The notes below the pieces were generated by a model. The model made no database searches. It had not been told where the DNA came from and saw only the letters and a program-made list of their open reading frames with translations. The position numbers and the translations under genes were made by a program. Below are positions 24,226-32,462 of a DNA stretch of 39,592 nucleotides, one piece after another. The stretch covers positions 1 through 39,592 of the forward strand of contig NZ_QYRT01000036.1 in assembly GCF_004923255.1 (NCBI RefSeq), written 5' to 3'. This DNA is from Subtercola vilae (GTDB lineage Bacteria > Actinomycetota > Actinomycetes > Actinomycetales > Microbacteriaceae). Numbering within the stretch: the first letter of the stretch is position 1; the number at the start of each line of letters is the position of its first letter.

Positions 24226-25635
24226 TCAGGCGTTCGCGAGGGCCCGAGACAGAATGCCCACTGCCTCCTCGAAGCGGTCGGGCCGCGGCCCGGAGAAGTT
24301 CAACCGCACAAATGCGCCCGGCGGTTCGGTGGGAAACCAGTCGTGCCCGGGCGCGACGGCCAACCCCGAGGCCAGGGCGCGGGCGACGAGGGCGCGAACA
24401 TCCACCCGGTCGTCGAAGCGCAGCCAGAGGTTCAGGCCACCCTTGGGCAGAAATGTGAGCGCGTCGGCACCGAGCTCGGCGACCACGAGCCCGGCGAGGC
24501 TGTCGCGACGCTCGCGGAGGTTCTGGCGCAGCCGCACGACATGCGTGCGCCAACCCGGGTCGGTGAGAATGTCGACCGCGGCGGCCTGCAGGGTTCCGCT
24601 CACGTAGAGGTCGGTCACCGTGCGGTCGACCTGGATGCGGGCGAGCGCCGGGCCGCGGGCGATGACCGCGCCGATGCGCATCGCCGATGAAACGCTCTTC
24701 GTGAGCGAGCGTAGGTACACCACGTGCCCGTCGGTGTCGTCGAGCAGCAGCGGCCGGGCATCCGCGTCGATGCCGAAGTCGTGTGCCCAGTCGTCGTCGA
24801 TCACGAACGCGTTTCGGGCCCGTGCCACCTCGAGAATGGCGCGCGATTCGGCCGGGCTCCAGAGCGTGCCGGTGGGGTTGGCAAAGTGCGGTTGGGCGTA
24901 GAACAGCCGCGCGCCGCTCGATGCGAGGGCGTCATCGAGGGCCTGCGCTTCGGGCGCGCGAGCCCCGCGAGCGATCGGAACGATGACCAACCCCGCCTGG
25001 TGCGCCGCCGCAATGGCGCCCCAATAGGTGGGCGATTCCATGACGATCGCGTCGCCGGGCTGCGCGAGCGCACGAAAGATCGAGGTGAGGGCGCTCTGGC
25101 TGCCCGGAACCACGATCACATCGTCAGCCGAGACTCCGGATGCTCCCGCCCCAGCCACGCCTGTGACCTCGTTCGCGAACCACGCCCGCAGGTCGCCCAG
25201 CCCCGCCACGGGCGGCCGGTCGATGGTTGCCCGCCCGCGTGCCGCCCGAGCGAATGCGCTTCGAACCAGCCTCAGCGGCAGCAGGTCTTCGGCCGGGTAG
25301 GCGCTGTGCATGGCAATGACGTCGGGCGAGATGGTCGAGATGGCGGTGCCCACGGCGGTGGAGCTGTTGCGCGCCGGGCCGAGCGAGGTGGTCTGCCACG
25401 AGAAGTCGGCGCGGGCGAGGGTGCGCGGTGCGGCTACGAAGGTGCCCGAACCCGGTCGCGTCTCGACGACTCCCGACTGGGCGAGGCGTTGAACGACGCG
25501 CTGCACGGTGAGCGGGCTCACGGCGAACTCAGCGACCAGGCTGCGCGTGCTCGGCAGGCGGGCGCCCGGCCGCGCGCCGGCGATGTGGTGGCGCAGGTGG
25601 CGCTCGAGGCGCGCTTCAGTGCTATCGTGCTGCAT
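24226..25635 (-). CDS. MocR-type regulator (GntR winged helix fused to aminotransferase domain)
   Basis: A 469-residue protein with an N-terminal GntR-family winged helix (RLPSTRSLVAEFAVSPLTVQ, RLAQSGVVETRPGSGTFV) joined to a fold-type I aminotransferase-like domain. PLP-site features are present: PTYWGA, HFANPTGT, VIDDDWAHD and lysine about K313 in SLTKSVSSAMRIG. MocR proteins sense PLP or an aminoacyl-PLP adduct and usually control an adjacent gene. Here the adjacent EamA transporter is divergent and the start codons overlap (CATG), so it is the natural target. I use ATG 25635; an in-frame TTG three codons upstream is less likely. A TACTCT lies eight bases before the ATG. Confidence 0.9.
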   Translation of the reverse strand: MQHDSTEARLERHLRHHIAGARPGARLPSTRSLVAEFAVSPLTVQRVVQRLAQSGVVETRPGSGTFVAAPRTLARADFSWQTTSLGPARNSSTAVGTAISTISPDVIAMHSAYPAEDLLPLRLVRSAFARAARGRATIDRPPVAGLGDLRAWFANEVTGVAGAGASGVSADDVIVVPGSQSALTSIFRALAQPGDAIVMESPTYWGAIAAAHQAGLVIVPIARGARAPEAQALDDALASSGARLFYAQPHFANPTGTLWSPAESRAILEVARARNAFVIDDDWAHDFGIDADARPLLLDDTDGHVVYLRSLTKSVSSAMRIGAVIARGPALARIQVDRTVTDLYVSGTLQAAAVDILTDPGWRTHVVRLRQNLRERRDSLAGLVVAELGADALTFLPKGGLNLWLRFDDRVDVRALVARALASGLAVAPGHDWFPTEPPGAFVRLNFSGPRPDRFEEAVGILSRALANA

Positions 25636-25658
25636 GAGAAGCAAGAGTAGCGCTATCG
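25621..25658. promoter_or_regulatory. overlapping divergent starts with direct repeats
   Basis: GCTATCG occurs at 25621-25627 and 25652-25658, 31 bases (about three helical turns) apart. The repeats flank the shared CATG where the mocR and eamA start codons overlap. TATCGT (25623-25628) could be the -10 for the transporter, and TACTCT on the other strand (25644-25649) that for mocR. This is a plausible MocR binding site pair. Confidence 0.5.
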
Positions 25659-26626
25659 CCTCCGCCGCGCATCCGTTATCGGCCGCCGGCGAGGATCACG
25701 CGAGCGGGTCAGGAGCGAACCGGGGGCTGCTGTTCGGGTTCGTCGGCGTGCTGGCATTCTCGTTCACGCTGCCGTTCACGCGGGTGGCGGTGTCGACGCT
25801 CGATCCGCTGTTCGTGGGGGCCGGGCGGGCCGTGGTGGCGGGGGTGCTCGCCATCGTGGTGCTGGCGATCATCCGGCCGGCCCGACCGCGCGGCACCCAG
25901 TGGGTTCGACTGCTGGTTGTAGCCGCCGGGGTCGTGGCGGGGTTTCCGTTGCTGACCAGTTTCGCCATGCAGACCGCGCCCGCCGCACACGGCGCCGTCG
26001 TGATCGGGGTGCTGCCCGCCGCGACAGCTGTGGTCGCAGTTGTGCGCGGCGGCGAGCGCCCCAGCCGCCGGTTCTGGGTGGCGAGCATTGCCGGGCTTCT
26101 CGCGGTGATCGCTTTCGTCGCCGTGAGCGGCGGCGGGCTCGATGCGCTCGGCGGGATGGCCGGGCTGCAGCCGAGCGACGTACTGTTGCTCGGCGCGGTG
26201 GTGCTCGCGGCGATCGGGTACGCCGAGGGCGGCCTGCTCTCCCGCGAACTCGGATCATGGCAGACCATCTGCTGGGCACTCGTGGTGGCGTTACCCGTGA
26301 TGGCGGTCGTGGCGGGGGTCGGAGCATCCAGAGCCCCGATCGAAGCAGGGGTGGGCGGCTGGATCGCGTTCGGCTACGTGAGCGTGGTCAGCATGTTCCT
26401 CGGGTTCTTCGCGTGGTACCGGGGCCTCGCCATCGGGCCTATCGCGAACGTGAGCCAGATGCAGCTGCTGCAGCCGGTGCTCACCATCGTGTGGGCGGCG
26501 CTGCTCTTCGGCGAACACCTCGACGCGCTGGTGCTCGTGGCCGCGGTTGTCGTCGTGGCGTGCGCCGGCTTCGCCGTGCGGGCTCGCGTGCGCCGCCCTC
26601 TCGCGCCCGCGCCCGCCTCCGCCTGA
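25634..26626 (+). CDS. EamA/DMT-family transporter
   Basis: A 330-residue inner-membrane carrier with about ten hydrophobic segments in two EamA repeats (LLFGFVGVLAFSFTLPFTRV; VVIGVLPAATAVVAVV; then FGYVSVVSMFLGFFAWYRGL, ISQMQ-like VSQMQLLQPVLTIVWAALLF). Drug/metabolite transporters commonly export amino acids or metabolites. Control by a MocR regulator points to an amine or amino-acid-derived substrate, but that is inference. The ATG at 25634 overlaps the mocR start on the opposite strand. The message would therefore be leaderless or nearly so, or start further in. Confidence 0.85.
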   Translation: MRSKSSAIASAAHPLSAAGEDHASGSGANRGLLFGFVGVLAFSFTLPFTRVAVSTLDPLFVGAGRAVVAGVLAIVVLAIIRPARPRGTQWVRLLVVAAGVVAGFPLLTSFAMQTAPAAHGAVVIGVLPAATAVVAVVRGGERPSRRFWVASIAGLLAVIAFVAVSGGGLDALGGMAGLQPSDVLLLGAVVLAAIGYAEGGLLSRELGSWQTICWALVVALPVMAVVAGVGASRAPIEAGVGGWIAFGYVSVVSMFLGFFAWYRGLAIGPIANVSQMQLLQPVLTIVWAALLFGEHLDALVLVAAVVVVACAGFAVRARVRRPLAPAPASA

Positions 26627-26649
26627 CCCGCCCGCGACGGCCAACCCCG

Positions 26650-26708
26650 TCGACTTTCCCCACTCTGTCGCTCACACCCCCCGCAGGCGACAGAGTCGGG
26701 AAAGTCGA
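26650..26708. repeat. long inverted repeat between convergent genes
   Basis: Arms of 22 bases (26650-26671 and 26687-26708) pair with a single mismatch around a 15-base loop. There is no U-tract. It lies between the convergent EamA and LLM genes, so it can act as a bidirectional terminator. The unusual length also suggests a dispersed repeat. Confidence 0.8.
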
Positions 26709-26713
26709 GCGCG

Positions 26714-27781
26714 CTAAACGCTCGCGGGCACCGCGGCGAGCAGCTCTCTGACCATCGGAACGACCTTCGTGCCGTACAACTCAATGTTGTTCATCATGCT
26801 TTCGTGAGAGAGGGTGCCGGCGCTGTACTTCATGTCGAACCGGCTCACTCCGAGGGCCTCGACGTTTCGCGCGATCTTCTTCGCCACAGTCTCGGGCGAC
26901 CCCACGTAGAGCGCACCTTCCGGGCTCGCCTCTGCGTCGAACTGCAGACGCGTGAGTGCGGGCCAGCCCCGACTCGCGCCGATGCGCGCGTGCATGTCGC
27001 GGTAGTGCGGAAAGAACTCGTTGCGCGCCTCCTGGTCGGTCGCAGCGACAAAACCGGGCGAGTGCATACCCACCTTCTGCTCCGGCTGCTCGAGCTGCGC
27101 GAACGCCCGCTTGTAGAGGTCGACATAGGGCAGAAAGCGCACCGGCGAGCCGCCGATGATGGCAAGCATCATCGGCAACCCGTGGCTGGCCGTACGAACG
27201 ACCGATTCAGGGCTGCCGCCCACGCCCACCCAGGTGCGGAGGCTGCCGCTCTCTGTTGTGGGGTACACCGACTGGTTCACCAGCGCGGCGCGGGTGGTGC
27301 CCTTCCAGGTCACCGGCGTCTCGTTCAACAGCTCGGTGAACAGGTCGAGCTTCTCCTCGAACAAGACTTCGTAGTCGCTGAGTTCGTAGCCGAAGAGCGG
27401 GAACGACTCGGTGAACGATCCGCGGCCGAGAATGACTTCGGCCCGGCCATCCGAAATCGCATCGAGGGTCGAGAAGCGCTGAAAGACCCGCACCGGGTCG
27501 TCAGAGCTCAACACCGTGACCGCCGATCCGACATGGATGTTCGTGGTGCGGGCCGCGATGGCCGCCAGCACCACGTCGGGCGCCGACACCGCGAAGTCTT
27601 CACGGTGATGCTCGCCCACGCCGAAGAAGCTGAGGCCCACCTGGTCGGCCAGCACACCCTCTTCGACCACATTGCGAATGACCTGCGCTTGCGACACGGG
27701 GCCGCCGTCGGGCGCCTGGGTGACGTCGCCGAAGGTGTCGAGACCGAACTCGATCGAATCTGCGTGAACCTGCTCTGTCAT
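26714..27781 (-). CDS. LLM-class flavin-dependent monooxygenase
   Basis: A 355-residue bacterial-luciferase-like enzyme. IEFGLDTFGDV, QVGLSFFGVGEHHREDFAVS, NIHVGSAVTVLSSDDPVRVF and GRAEVILGRGSFTESFPLFG are the family's core strands. The His pair in GEHHRED is the usual active-site position. The C-terminus (YVGSPETVAKKIARNVEALG) is typical. It uses reduced FMN for an unknown oxidation. The start at ATG 27781 follows GGGG; the frame is open 18 codons further but those codons are Arg-rich and unlike the family. A TACAAT on the minus strand (27848-27853) is a probable -10. CATAC repeats at about 27834 and 27844 may be an operator. Confidence 0.9.
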   Translation of the reverse strand: MTEQVHADSIEFGLDTFGDVTQAPDGGPVSQAQVIRNVVEEGVLADQVGLSFFGVGEHHREDFAVSAPDVVLAAIAARTTNIHVGSAVTVLSSDDPVRVFQRFSTLDAISDGRAEVILGRGSFTESFPLFGYELSDYEVLFEEKLDLFTELLNETPVTWKGTTRAALVNQSVYPTTESGSLRTWVGVGGSPESVVRTASHGLPMMLAIIGGSPVRFLPYVDLYKRAFAQLEQPEQKVGMHSPGFVAATDQEARNEFFPHYRDMHARIGASRGWPALTRLQFDAEASPEGALYVGSPETVAKKIARNVEALGVSRFDMKYSAGTLSHESMMNNIELYGTKVVPMVRELLAAVPASV

Positions 27782-27945
27782 TTTCTGACCCCATCTTCGT
27801 CTGTGCCGCGTTCTTCGTGTGCCGCGACTTTTCATACGTTTGCATACATTGTAACGTGACTGCGGCCAATATATTCCCTGAACGTTTCAGCAAAGAGCCG
27901 GGTCGTTCAGGCTCTGCACACGTACCGCTGTTTAGGCTCATGCCG

Positions 27946-29445
27946 ATGACTACCGTGACACCGCCCCATCAGCACCGCACGCTGACCCCCGAGCAGCGCC
28001 GGCGACGACGCCGACGCCAAGTGGCGACCCGCTGGGTGGTCATCGTCGTTGTTCTGGCCGTCGTCGTCACCGGCGGTTACGTGTTCTACAACTATCAGCG
28101 CTTCGTGAACGGCATCACCCGCATCGACGCCATTCCGGGCGGCACGGGCGCGAACGGCAAAGACCAGAACATCCTGCTGGTCGGCGACGACCACCGGCCC
28201 GATGGGGCAACGGATGCCCAGCTCGCCCAGCTCGGCACGCAAGACGACGGCGGCGGCACCAGCACCGACACGATGATCGTGGTGCACATCCCCGCTGACG
28301 GCAGTTCGGCCACGATGATCTCGCTCCCCCGCGACTCGTGGGTCGATATCCCGGGCCACGGCAAGGGCAAGCTCAACTCGGCCTTCGTTCTCGGCACGCA
28401 AGACGGCAGCGGGGGCGACGCGGCCGGTGCACAGCTACTCGTTTCCACCGTTCAGAACGTCACCGGTCTGAACATCGACCACTTCGTTCGCGTCTCGCTG
28501 CTCGGCTTCTACAACGTGGTGCAGGCCCTCGGGCCGGTGACGGTCTGTCTCAACGAGGCCGTCGACGACCACTTCTCGAACATCAACCTGCCTGCCGGGG
28601 CCTCCCAGCTCGACGCCAGCCAGGCGCTGTCGTTCGTTCGCCAGCGCCATGGCCTGCCGAACGGCGACTTCGACCGCGAGAAGCGCCAGCAGTATTTCCT
28701 GTCGGTCGAGGCCCGGCAGATCCTCTCGGCCAACACGCTGCTGAACCCCGGCAAGCTCACGAGCGTACTGGATGCCATCAGCTCCTCGATCGAGACCGAC
28801 TCCAGCCTGAATCTGATCGACCTCGCCACCCAGATGCGCAACCTCAGTGCCGACAAGATCACGTCGACCACCATCCCCATCCTCGGCACCCCGACCATCA
28901 CGGTCGATGGCACCGACGTGTCGATCGTCGAGGTCGACACCGCCGGAATGCCGGCATTCGTCGCGAGCGTTCTCGGCACCGGCGCGGGCACGGCGACAGC
29001 CGCACCATCGGCATACGACAGTGCCACCGCGTCGAAACCCGGCGACGTCACGGTGACGGTGCTGAACGCGAGCGACGCCGACGGTGTTGCTGCCGCCAAC
29101 ACCTCCACCCTGAGCGGCCTCGGCTTCAAGACCGGCACGCCCGCCTCGGCGACCACACAGACCACCACGACCATCCAGTACCCGGCCGGCAAGGAGGGCG
29201 ACGCCAAGGCGGTTGCGGCGTATGTGCCCGGTGCGGCGCTTCAGGTCGCGTCTGTCGACGACGTGACACTCGTGCTCGGCTCCGACGGCACACAGGTCGT
29301 CGACCCCTCAGCCGCGTCGGGGTCGGGCTCGGGGTCGGGCTCAGGCTCAGGCTCAGCTGCGACCGCTGCCCCCGCCGACACCCCCACGCCCTCTGACAGT
29401 GCGGCGCCCACCACCACCTACGCGTCGGGTGCTTGCATCAACTAG
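27946..29445 (+). CDS. LytR-CpsA-Psr (LCP) family cell-wall glycopolymer ligase
   Basis: A 499-residue membrane protein that in this family attaches glycopolymers such as teichoic acids or arabinogalactan to peptidoglycan. A basic cytoplasmic tail (RRRRRRRQVATR) precedes one TM helix (VVIVVVLAVVVTGGYVFYNY). The LCP catalytic domain shows ILLVGDDHRP, TDTMIVVHIPADGSSATMIS, LPRDSWVDIPGHGKGKLNSA and SFVRQRHGLPNGDFDREKRQ, with the conserved Arg and Asp residues. A C-terminal LytR_C domain follows (VTVTVLNASDADGVAAANTS), then a (GS)-repeat and a Pro/Ser/Thr tail. I choose ATG 27946 because TAGGCT (27933-27938) lies seven bases before; ATG 27940 is the alternative. It ends in an 8-base overlap with the convergent gene. 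Confidence 0.93.
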   Translation: MTTVTPPHQHRTLTPEQRRRRRRRQVATRWVVIVVVLAVVVTGGYVFYNYQRFVNGITRIDAIPGGTGANGKDQNILLVGDDHRPDGATDAQLAQLGTQDDGGGTSTDTMIVVHIPADGSSATMISLPRDSWVDIPGHGKGKLNSAFVLGTQDGSGGDAAGAQLLVSTVQNVTGLNIDHFVRVSLLGFYNVVQALGPVTVCLNEAVDDHFSNINLPAGASQLDASQALSFVRQRHGLPNGDFDREKRQQYFLSVEARQILSANTLLNPGKLTSVLDAISSSIETDSSLNLIDLATQMRNLSADKITSTTIPILGTPTITVDGTDVSIVEVDTAGMPAFVASVLGTGAGTATAAPSAYDSATASKPGDVTVTVLNASDADGVAAANTSTLSGLGFKTGTPASATTQTTTTIQYPAGKEGDAKAVAAYVPGAALQVASVDDVTLVLGSDGTQVVDPSAASGSGSGSGSGSGSAATAAPADTPTPSDSAAPTTTYASGACIN

Positions 29446-30163
29446 CCGCGGAGGGAGCCTCTGCCCGGCTCGAGTTGTTGCGCATGGCGGCAACATAGGG
29501 GCGGAGACCGATCGCAAGGTCGACACACACTCCGACCAGAATTGCCTGGTCGCGGTCGGAGAGCGGGCCCTTCAGAACGAGCCGAACCCCCTGCATCGGC
29601 AGACGCAGGGCGGTACCGAGCGGGCGGGCGAAGTTGGCAAGCGTGAGGTCGGGCAGCACGTCGAGCACGTCGATGACGGTGTACGCGGTGAAGGTCCATC
29701 CCGTGTTCGTCAGAATCACGTCGAGCGCCCCGACCACCTCACGCGCCTGACCGTCGGCGTGGCAGCGATAGACGTGCAGGTGAAACGCGTCGGCGGTGCG
29801 GGCGCCGGCCGGGTCGGGCACAATGACGAACAGCGTCTCGCCCGTCGGCAGGAGCACCTCAGACTCGTCGCCCCGCGCCAGCGACGCGATCACCTCGCCG
29901 TTCTGCACCAGCACCGACGGCTCACCGCTGCGCGTCTCGACCACCAGGGTGTTGCCGCCCCGAAAGGTGACGAGGTGCTTGCCGACGCCGCCGTTCTTGA
30001 AGCCGAACAGCACCCCGAGCTTCGAGCCCACGCCGTCGGCACCGCCCTGTACCGCTACCGCCAACGGCTCACCGGGGCCGTCAGTCACGGTGAGCTTCAG
30101 CTTGTTCGACGTGGCACGGCTGAGGCGTGCGGTGAACACGGTGGGTGGCATCTGATCATTCAT
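29438..30163 (-). CDS. tubby/scramblase-like (LURP-one-type) protein, tentative
   Basis: A 241-residue soluble protein made mostly of beta strands: FTARLSRATSNKLKLTV, LFGFKNGGVGKHLVTFRGGN, VLVQNGEVIASLARGD and GWTFTAYTVIDVLDVLPDLT. One hydrophobic C-terminal helix follows (DQAILVGVCVDLAIGLRPYV). A 12-strand beta barrel around a C-terminal hydrophobic helix is the layout of tubby, scramblase and LURP-one proteins, so I propose that fold at low confidence. No catalytic motif is seen. The ATG at 30163 has no ribosome binding site. An AT-rich GGTTAATATAGAGTTAATC just upstream has matching TTAA arms and could be both promoter and operator. It is convergent with the LCP gene. Confidence 0.6.
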   Translation of the reverse strand: MNDQMPPTVFTARLSRATSNKLKLTVTDGPGEPLAVAVQGGADGVGSKLGVLFGFKNGGVGKHLVTFRGGNTLVVETRSGEPSVLVQNGEVIASLARGDESEVLLPTGETLFVIVPDPAGARTADAFHLHVYRCHADGQAREVVGALDVILTNTGWTFTAYTVIDVLDVLPDLTLANFARPLGTALRLPMQGVRLVLKGPLSDRDQAILVGVCVDLAIGLRPYVAAMRNNSSRAEAPSAAS

Positions 30164-30259
30164 GAGATTAACTCTATATTAACCGAAAGATCATCACTAG
30201 CCCCTCGCCGCCGACGGCGCCTGGCGGCCATTCGGCGCCGATGGTGGCAACATCGAGGT

Positions 30260-32011
30260 ATGACCGAAAGCGTATGGCCGGGCGGCGTCGCCCCCTGGTG
30301 GACCACAGCCGTTGTGTACCAGATCTACCCCCGCAGCTTCGCCGACTCGAACGGGGATGGGGTGGGAGATCTCGGCGGAATCCGCCAGCACCTCGACCAT
30401 CTGGCCGACCTGGGCGTCGACGTCATCTGGCTGAGCCCCGTCTACCCGTCGCCGCAGCACGACAACGGCTACGACATCAGCGACTACCAGAACATCGAAC
30501 CGCTCTTCGGTACGCTCGACGAGTTCGACGCGCTGCTCGCCGAGGTGCACGAGCGCGGCATGCGCCTGGTGATGGATCTGGTGGTGAATCACACCAGTGA
30601 CGAGCATCCGTGGTTCGTCGAATCGAAGAGTTCGCCTGACAACCCGAAGCGCGACTGGTACTGGTGGCGCGACGCCCGGGGCGGGCACCAGCCCGGCGAG
30701 CCCGGTGCCGAACCCACGAACTGGCGCTCGTTCTTCAGCGGCCCGAGCTGGCAGCTCGACGAGGCGACGGGCCAGTACTACCTGCACCTGTTCGCCGTGC
30801 AGCAACCCGACCTCAACTGGGAGAATCCGGATGTTCGGGCGGCCGTCTACGCCATGATGAACTGGTGGCTCGACCGCGGTGTCGACGGTTTTCGCATGGA
30901 CGTGATCAACTTCATCTCGAAGCACCTCGACCTGCCCGAGGCACCCGTAGCCCCCGGCGAAACCCTGGCCGATGGCGCGCCGTTCTTCATCTCAGGCCCG
31001 CGCATCCACGAGTTTCTGCACGAGATGAACGAGAAGGTGTTCGCGGGCCGCGACGCGCAGTTCATCACGGTGGGCGAGATGCCCGGTGTCACCATCGACG
31101 ACGCGCGCCAGTTCACAGACCCGCAGAGCGCCGAGATCGACATGGTATTCCAATTCGAGCACGTGGGCCTCGACCACGGCCCCGGCGGCAAGTTCGACCC
31201 GCAGCCGCTCGACCTCGTGGCACTGAAGCACTCGCTGGCCCGCTGGCAGGAGGGGCTCGGCACGGTGGGCTGGAACAGCCTCTACCTCGACAACCACGAC
31301 CAGCCGAGGCTCGTCTCCCGCTTCGGCGACGACGGCGAGTACCGCTATGAGTCGGCCACGCTCTGGGCGACCGCTCTGCACCTGCACCGGGGTACGCCCT
31401 ACATCTACCAAGGTGAGGAGATCGGTATGACGAACGTTCCGTTCGAGTCGATCAGCGACTACCGCGACGTCGAGACGCTGAACCACTACCTCGAAGCGAC
31501 GGGCGAGCGGGGTGCCAGCGCCGAGAGCGTGATGCCGGGCATCCGGTCATCGAGCCGAGACAACGCCCGCACCCCGGTGCAGTGGAACGACGGGCCCCAG
31601 GCCGGTTTCACGACGGGCGAACCGTGGATCGGCGTCAATCCGAACTACCTCGAGGTGAACGCCGAGCGCGACCGGGCATCAGAGCGCTCGGTGTTCCGGT
31701 TCTACCAGCGCCTCATCGAGCTGCGGCACACCAGTGACCTCGTGGCCCTCGGCACCTTCGAACTGCTCGAAGCTGCGCACCCCACGCTCTATGCGTTCAC
31801 GCGCACGCTCGGCGACGAGAAACTGCTGGTCGTGGCAAACGTCTCGGGCGAGCCTCTCGAGCTCTGGCCGCTCACCGACGGTGCCGGTACGCTGCTCGCG
31901 CCGTGGGCGGGCGACGAACCCCACCTGCTCATCGCCAACCTGCCTGCCTCAGCGGCGGCTCCGGATGCTGGAACCCTCGCCCCCTGGGAGGCACGCGTCT
32001 ACCGCCTTTGA
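30260..32011 (+). CDS. GH13 alpha-glucosidase (oligo-1,6-glucosidase type)
   Basis: A 583-residue cytoplasmic glycoside hydrolase. The GH13 conserved regions are all present: DLVVNHT (region I), QPDLNW (region V), GFRMDVINF with nucleophile D214 (II), TVGEMPG with acid/base E273 (III) and DNHDQPR with D347 (IV). The residue after the nucleophile region, V215, is the one that in oligo-1,6-glucosidases and isomaltases favours alpha-1,6 bonds, while Ala, Gly or Thr there goes with alpha-1,4 specificity. Isomaltose or panose-type oligosaccharides are therefore the expected substrates. There is no signal peptide. The start ATG 30260 is family-consistent (VWPGGVAPWWTTAVVYQIYP); a GAGG lies too close to be a normal ribosome site, so the message may be leaderless. 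No sugar transporter is adjacent. Confidence 0.93.
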   Translation: MTESVWPGGVAPWWTTAVVYQIYPRSFADSNGDGVGDLGGIRQHLDHLADLGVDVIWLSPVYPSPQHDNGYDISDYQNIEPLFGTLDEFDALLAEVHERGMRLVMDLVVNHTSDEHPWFVESKSSPDNPKRDWYWWRDARGGHQPGEPGAEPTNWRSFFSGPSWQLDEATGQYYLHLFAVQQPDLNWENPDVRAAVYAMMNWWLDRGVDGFRMDVINFISKHLDLPEAPVAPGETLADGAPFFISGPRIHEFLHEMNEKVFAGRDAQFITVGEMPGVTIDDARQFTDPQSAEIDMVFQFEHVGLDHGPGGKFDPQPLDLVALKHSLARWQEGLGTVGWNSLYLDNHDQPRLVSRFGDDGEYRYESATLWATALHLHRGTPYIYQGEEIGMTNVPFESISDYRDVETLNHYLEATGERGASAESVMPGIRSSSRDNARTPVQWNDGPQAGFTTGEPWIGVNPNYLEVNAERDRASERSVFRFYQRLIELRHTSDLVALGTFELLEAAHPTLYAFTRTLGDEKLLVVANVSGEPLELWPLTDGAGTLLAPWAGDEPHLLIANLPASAAAPDAGTLAPWEARVYRL

Positions 32012-32029
32012 CCCAGCCACCTCGGTTTA

Positions 32030-32063
32030 TAGCTAGCGAGCTAATTAGCACTTGTGCTAGATT
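32030..32063 (+). promoter_or_regulatory. ArsR promoter with two palindromic operators
   Basis: TAGCT-AGCG-AGCTA (32030-32043) and TAGCAC-TT-GTGCTA (32046-32059) lie directly before the gene. The second overlaps TAGATT (32058-32063), a -10 exactly six bases before the ATG at 32070. A repressor bound there would block a leaderless promoter, as expected for autoregulation by an ArsR protein. Confidence 0.6.
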
Positions 32064-32069
32064 GCGGTC

Positions 32070-32462
32070 ATGTCTGAAACGGATGCCGACGTCTTCACCG
32101 CCCTCGCCCACCCCACCCGGCGACAGATCCTGCAAGACCTCCGGGCCGGCGAGCTGGCAGCCGGCGAGATTGCGGCCGCCTTCAGCGCGTCGGGGCCCAC
32201 CATCTCGCGGCACCTCTCGGTGCTGCGCGGCGCCGGGCTCGTCACCGAGCGACGCGACGCCAACCGTATTCTGTACTCACTGGCACCCGACCGATTGGCA
32301 CTCTCGGTCGGCGACTTCCTCTCGAATGTCTGCCCCGAGCAGATCGTTCTTCGCGTCGTTCGCGAGAAGAAGTCGAAGGCGAAAACCTCCGCCCCAAAGA
32401 AGTCGAGCGGCTCACAGAAGCGTGGCGCGGTCATCCTGACCGACAAGACAGCCCGAGCATGA
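32070..32462 (+). CDS. ArsR-family transcriptional regulator
   Basis: A 130-residue winged-helix repressor. DVFTALAHPTRRQILQDLRA, LAAGEIAAAFSASGPTISRH and VTERRDANRILYSLAPDRLA form the HTH and wing. There is no Cys pair for metal sensing, so it belongs to the SdpR-like group that autoregulates and often controls a neighbouring lipid-fold gene. The C-terminus is a Lys/Ser-rich tail (KKSKAKTSAPKKSSGSQKRG) not needed for DNA binding. Its TGA overlaps the ATG of the DUF2071 gene by four bases (ATGA), so the two are translated together. Operator palindromes precede it. Confidence 0.92.
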   Translation: MSETDADVFTALAHPTRRQILQDLRAGELAAGEIAAAFSASGPTISRHLSVLRGAGLVTERRDANRILYSLAPDRLALSVGDFLSNVCPEQIVLRVVREKKSKAKTSAPKKSSGSQKRGAVILTDKTARA

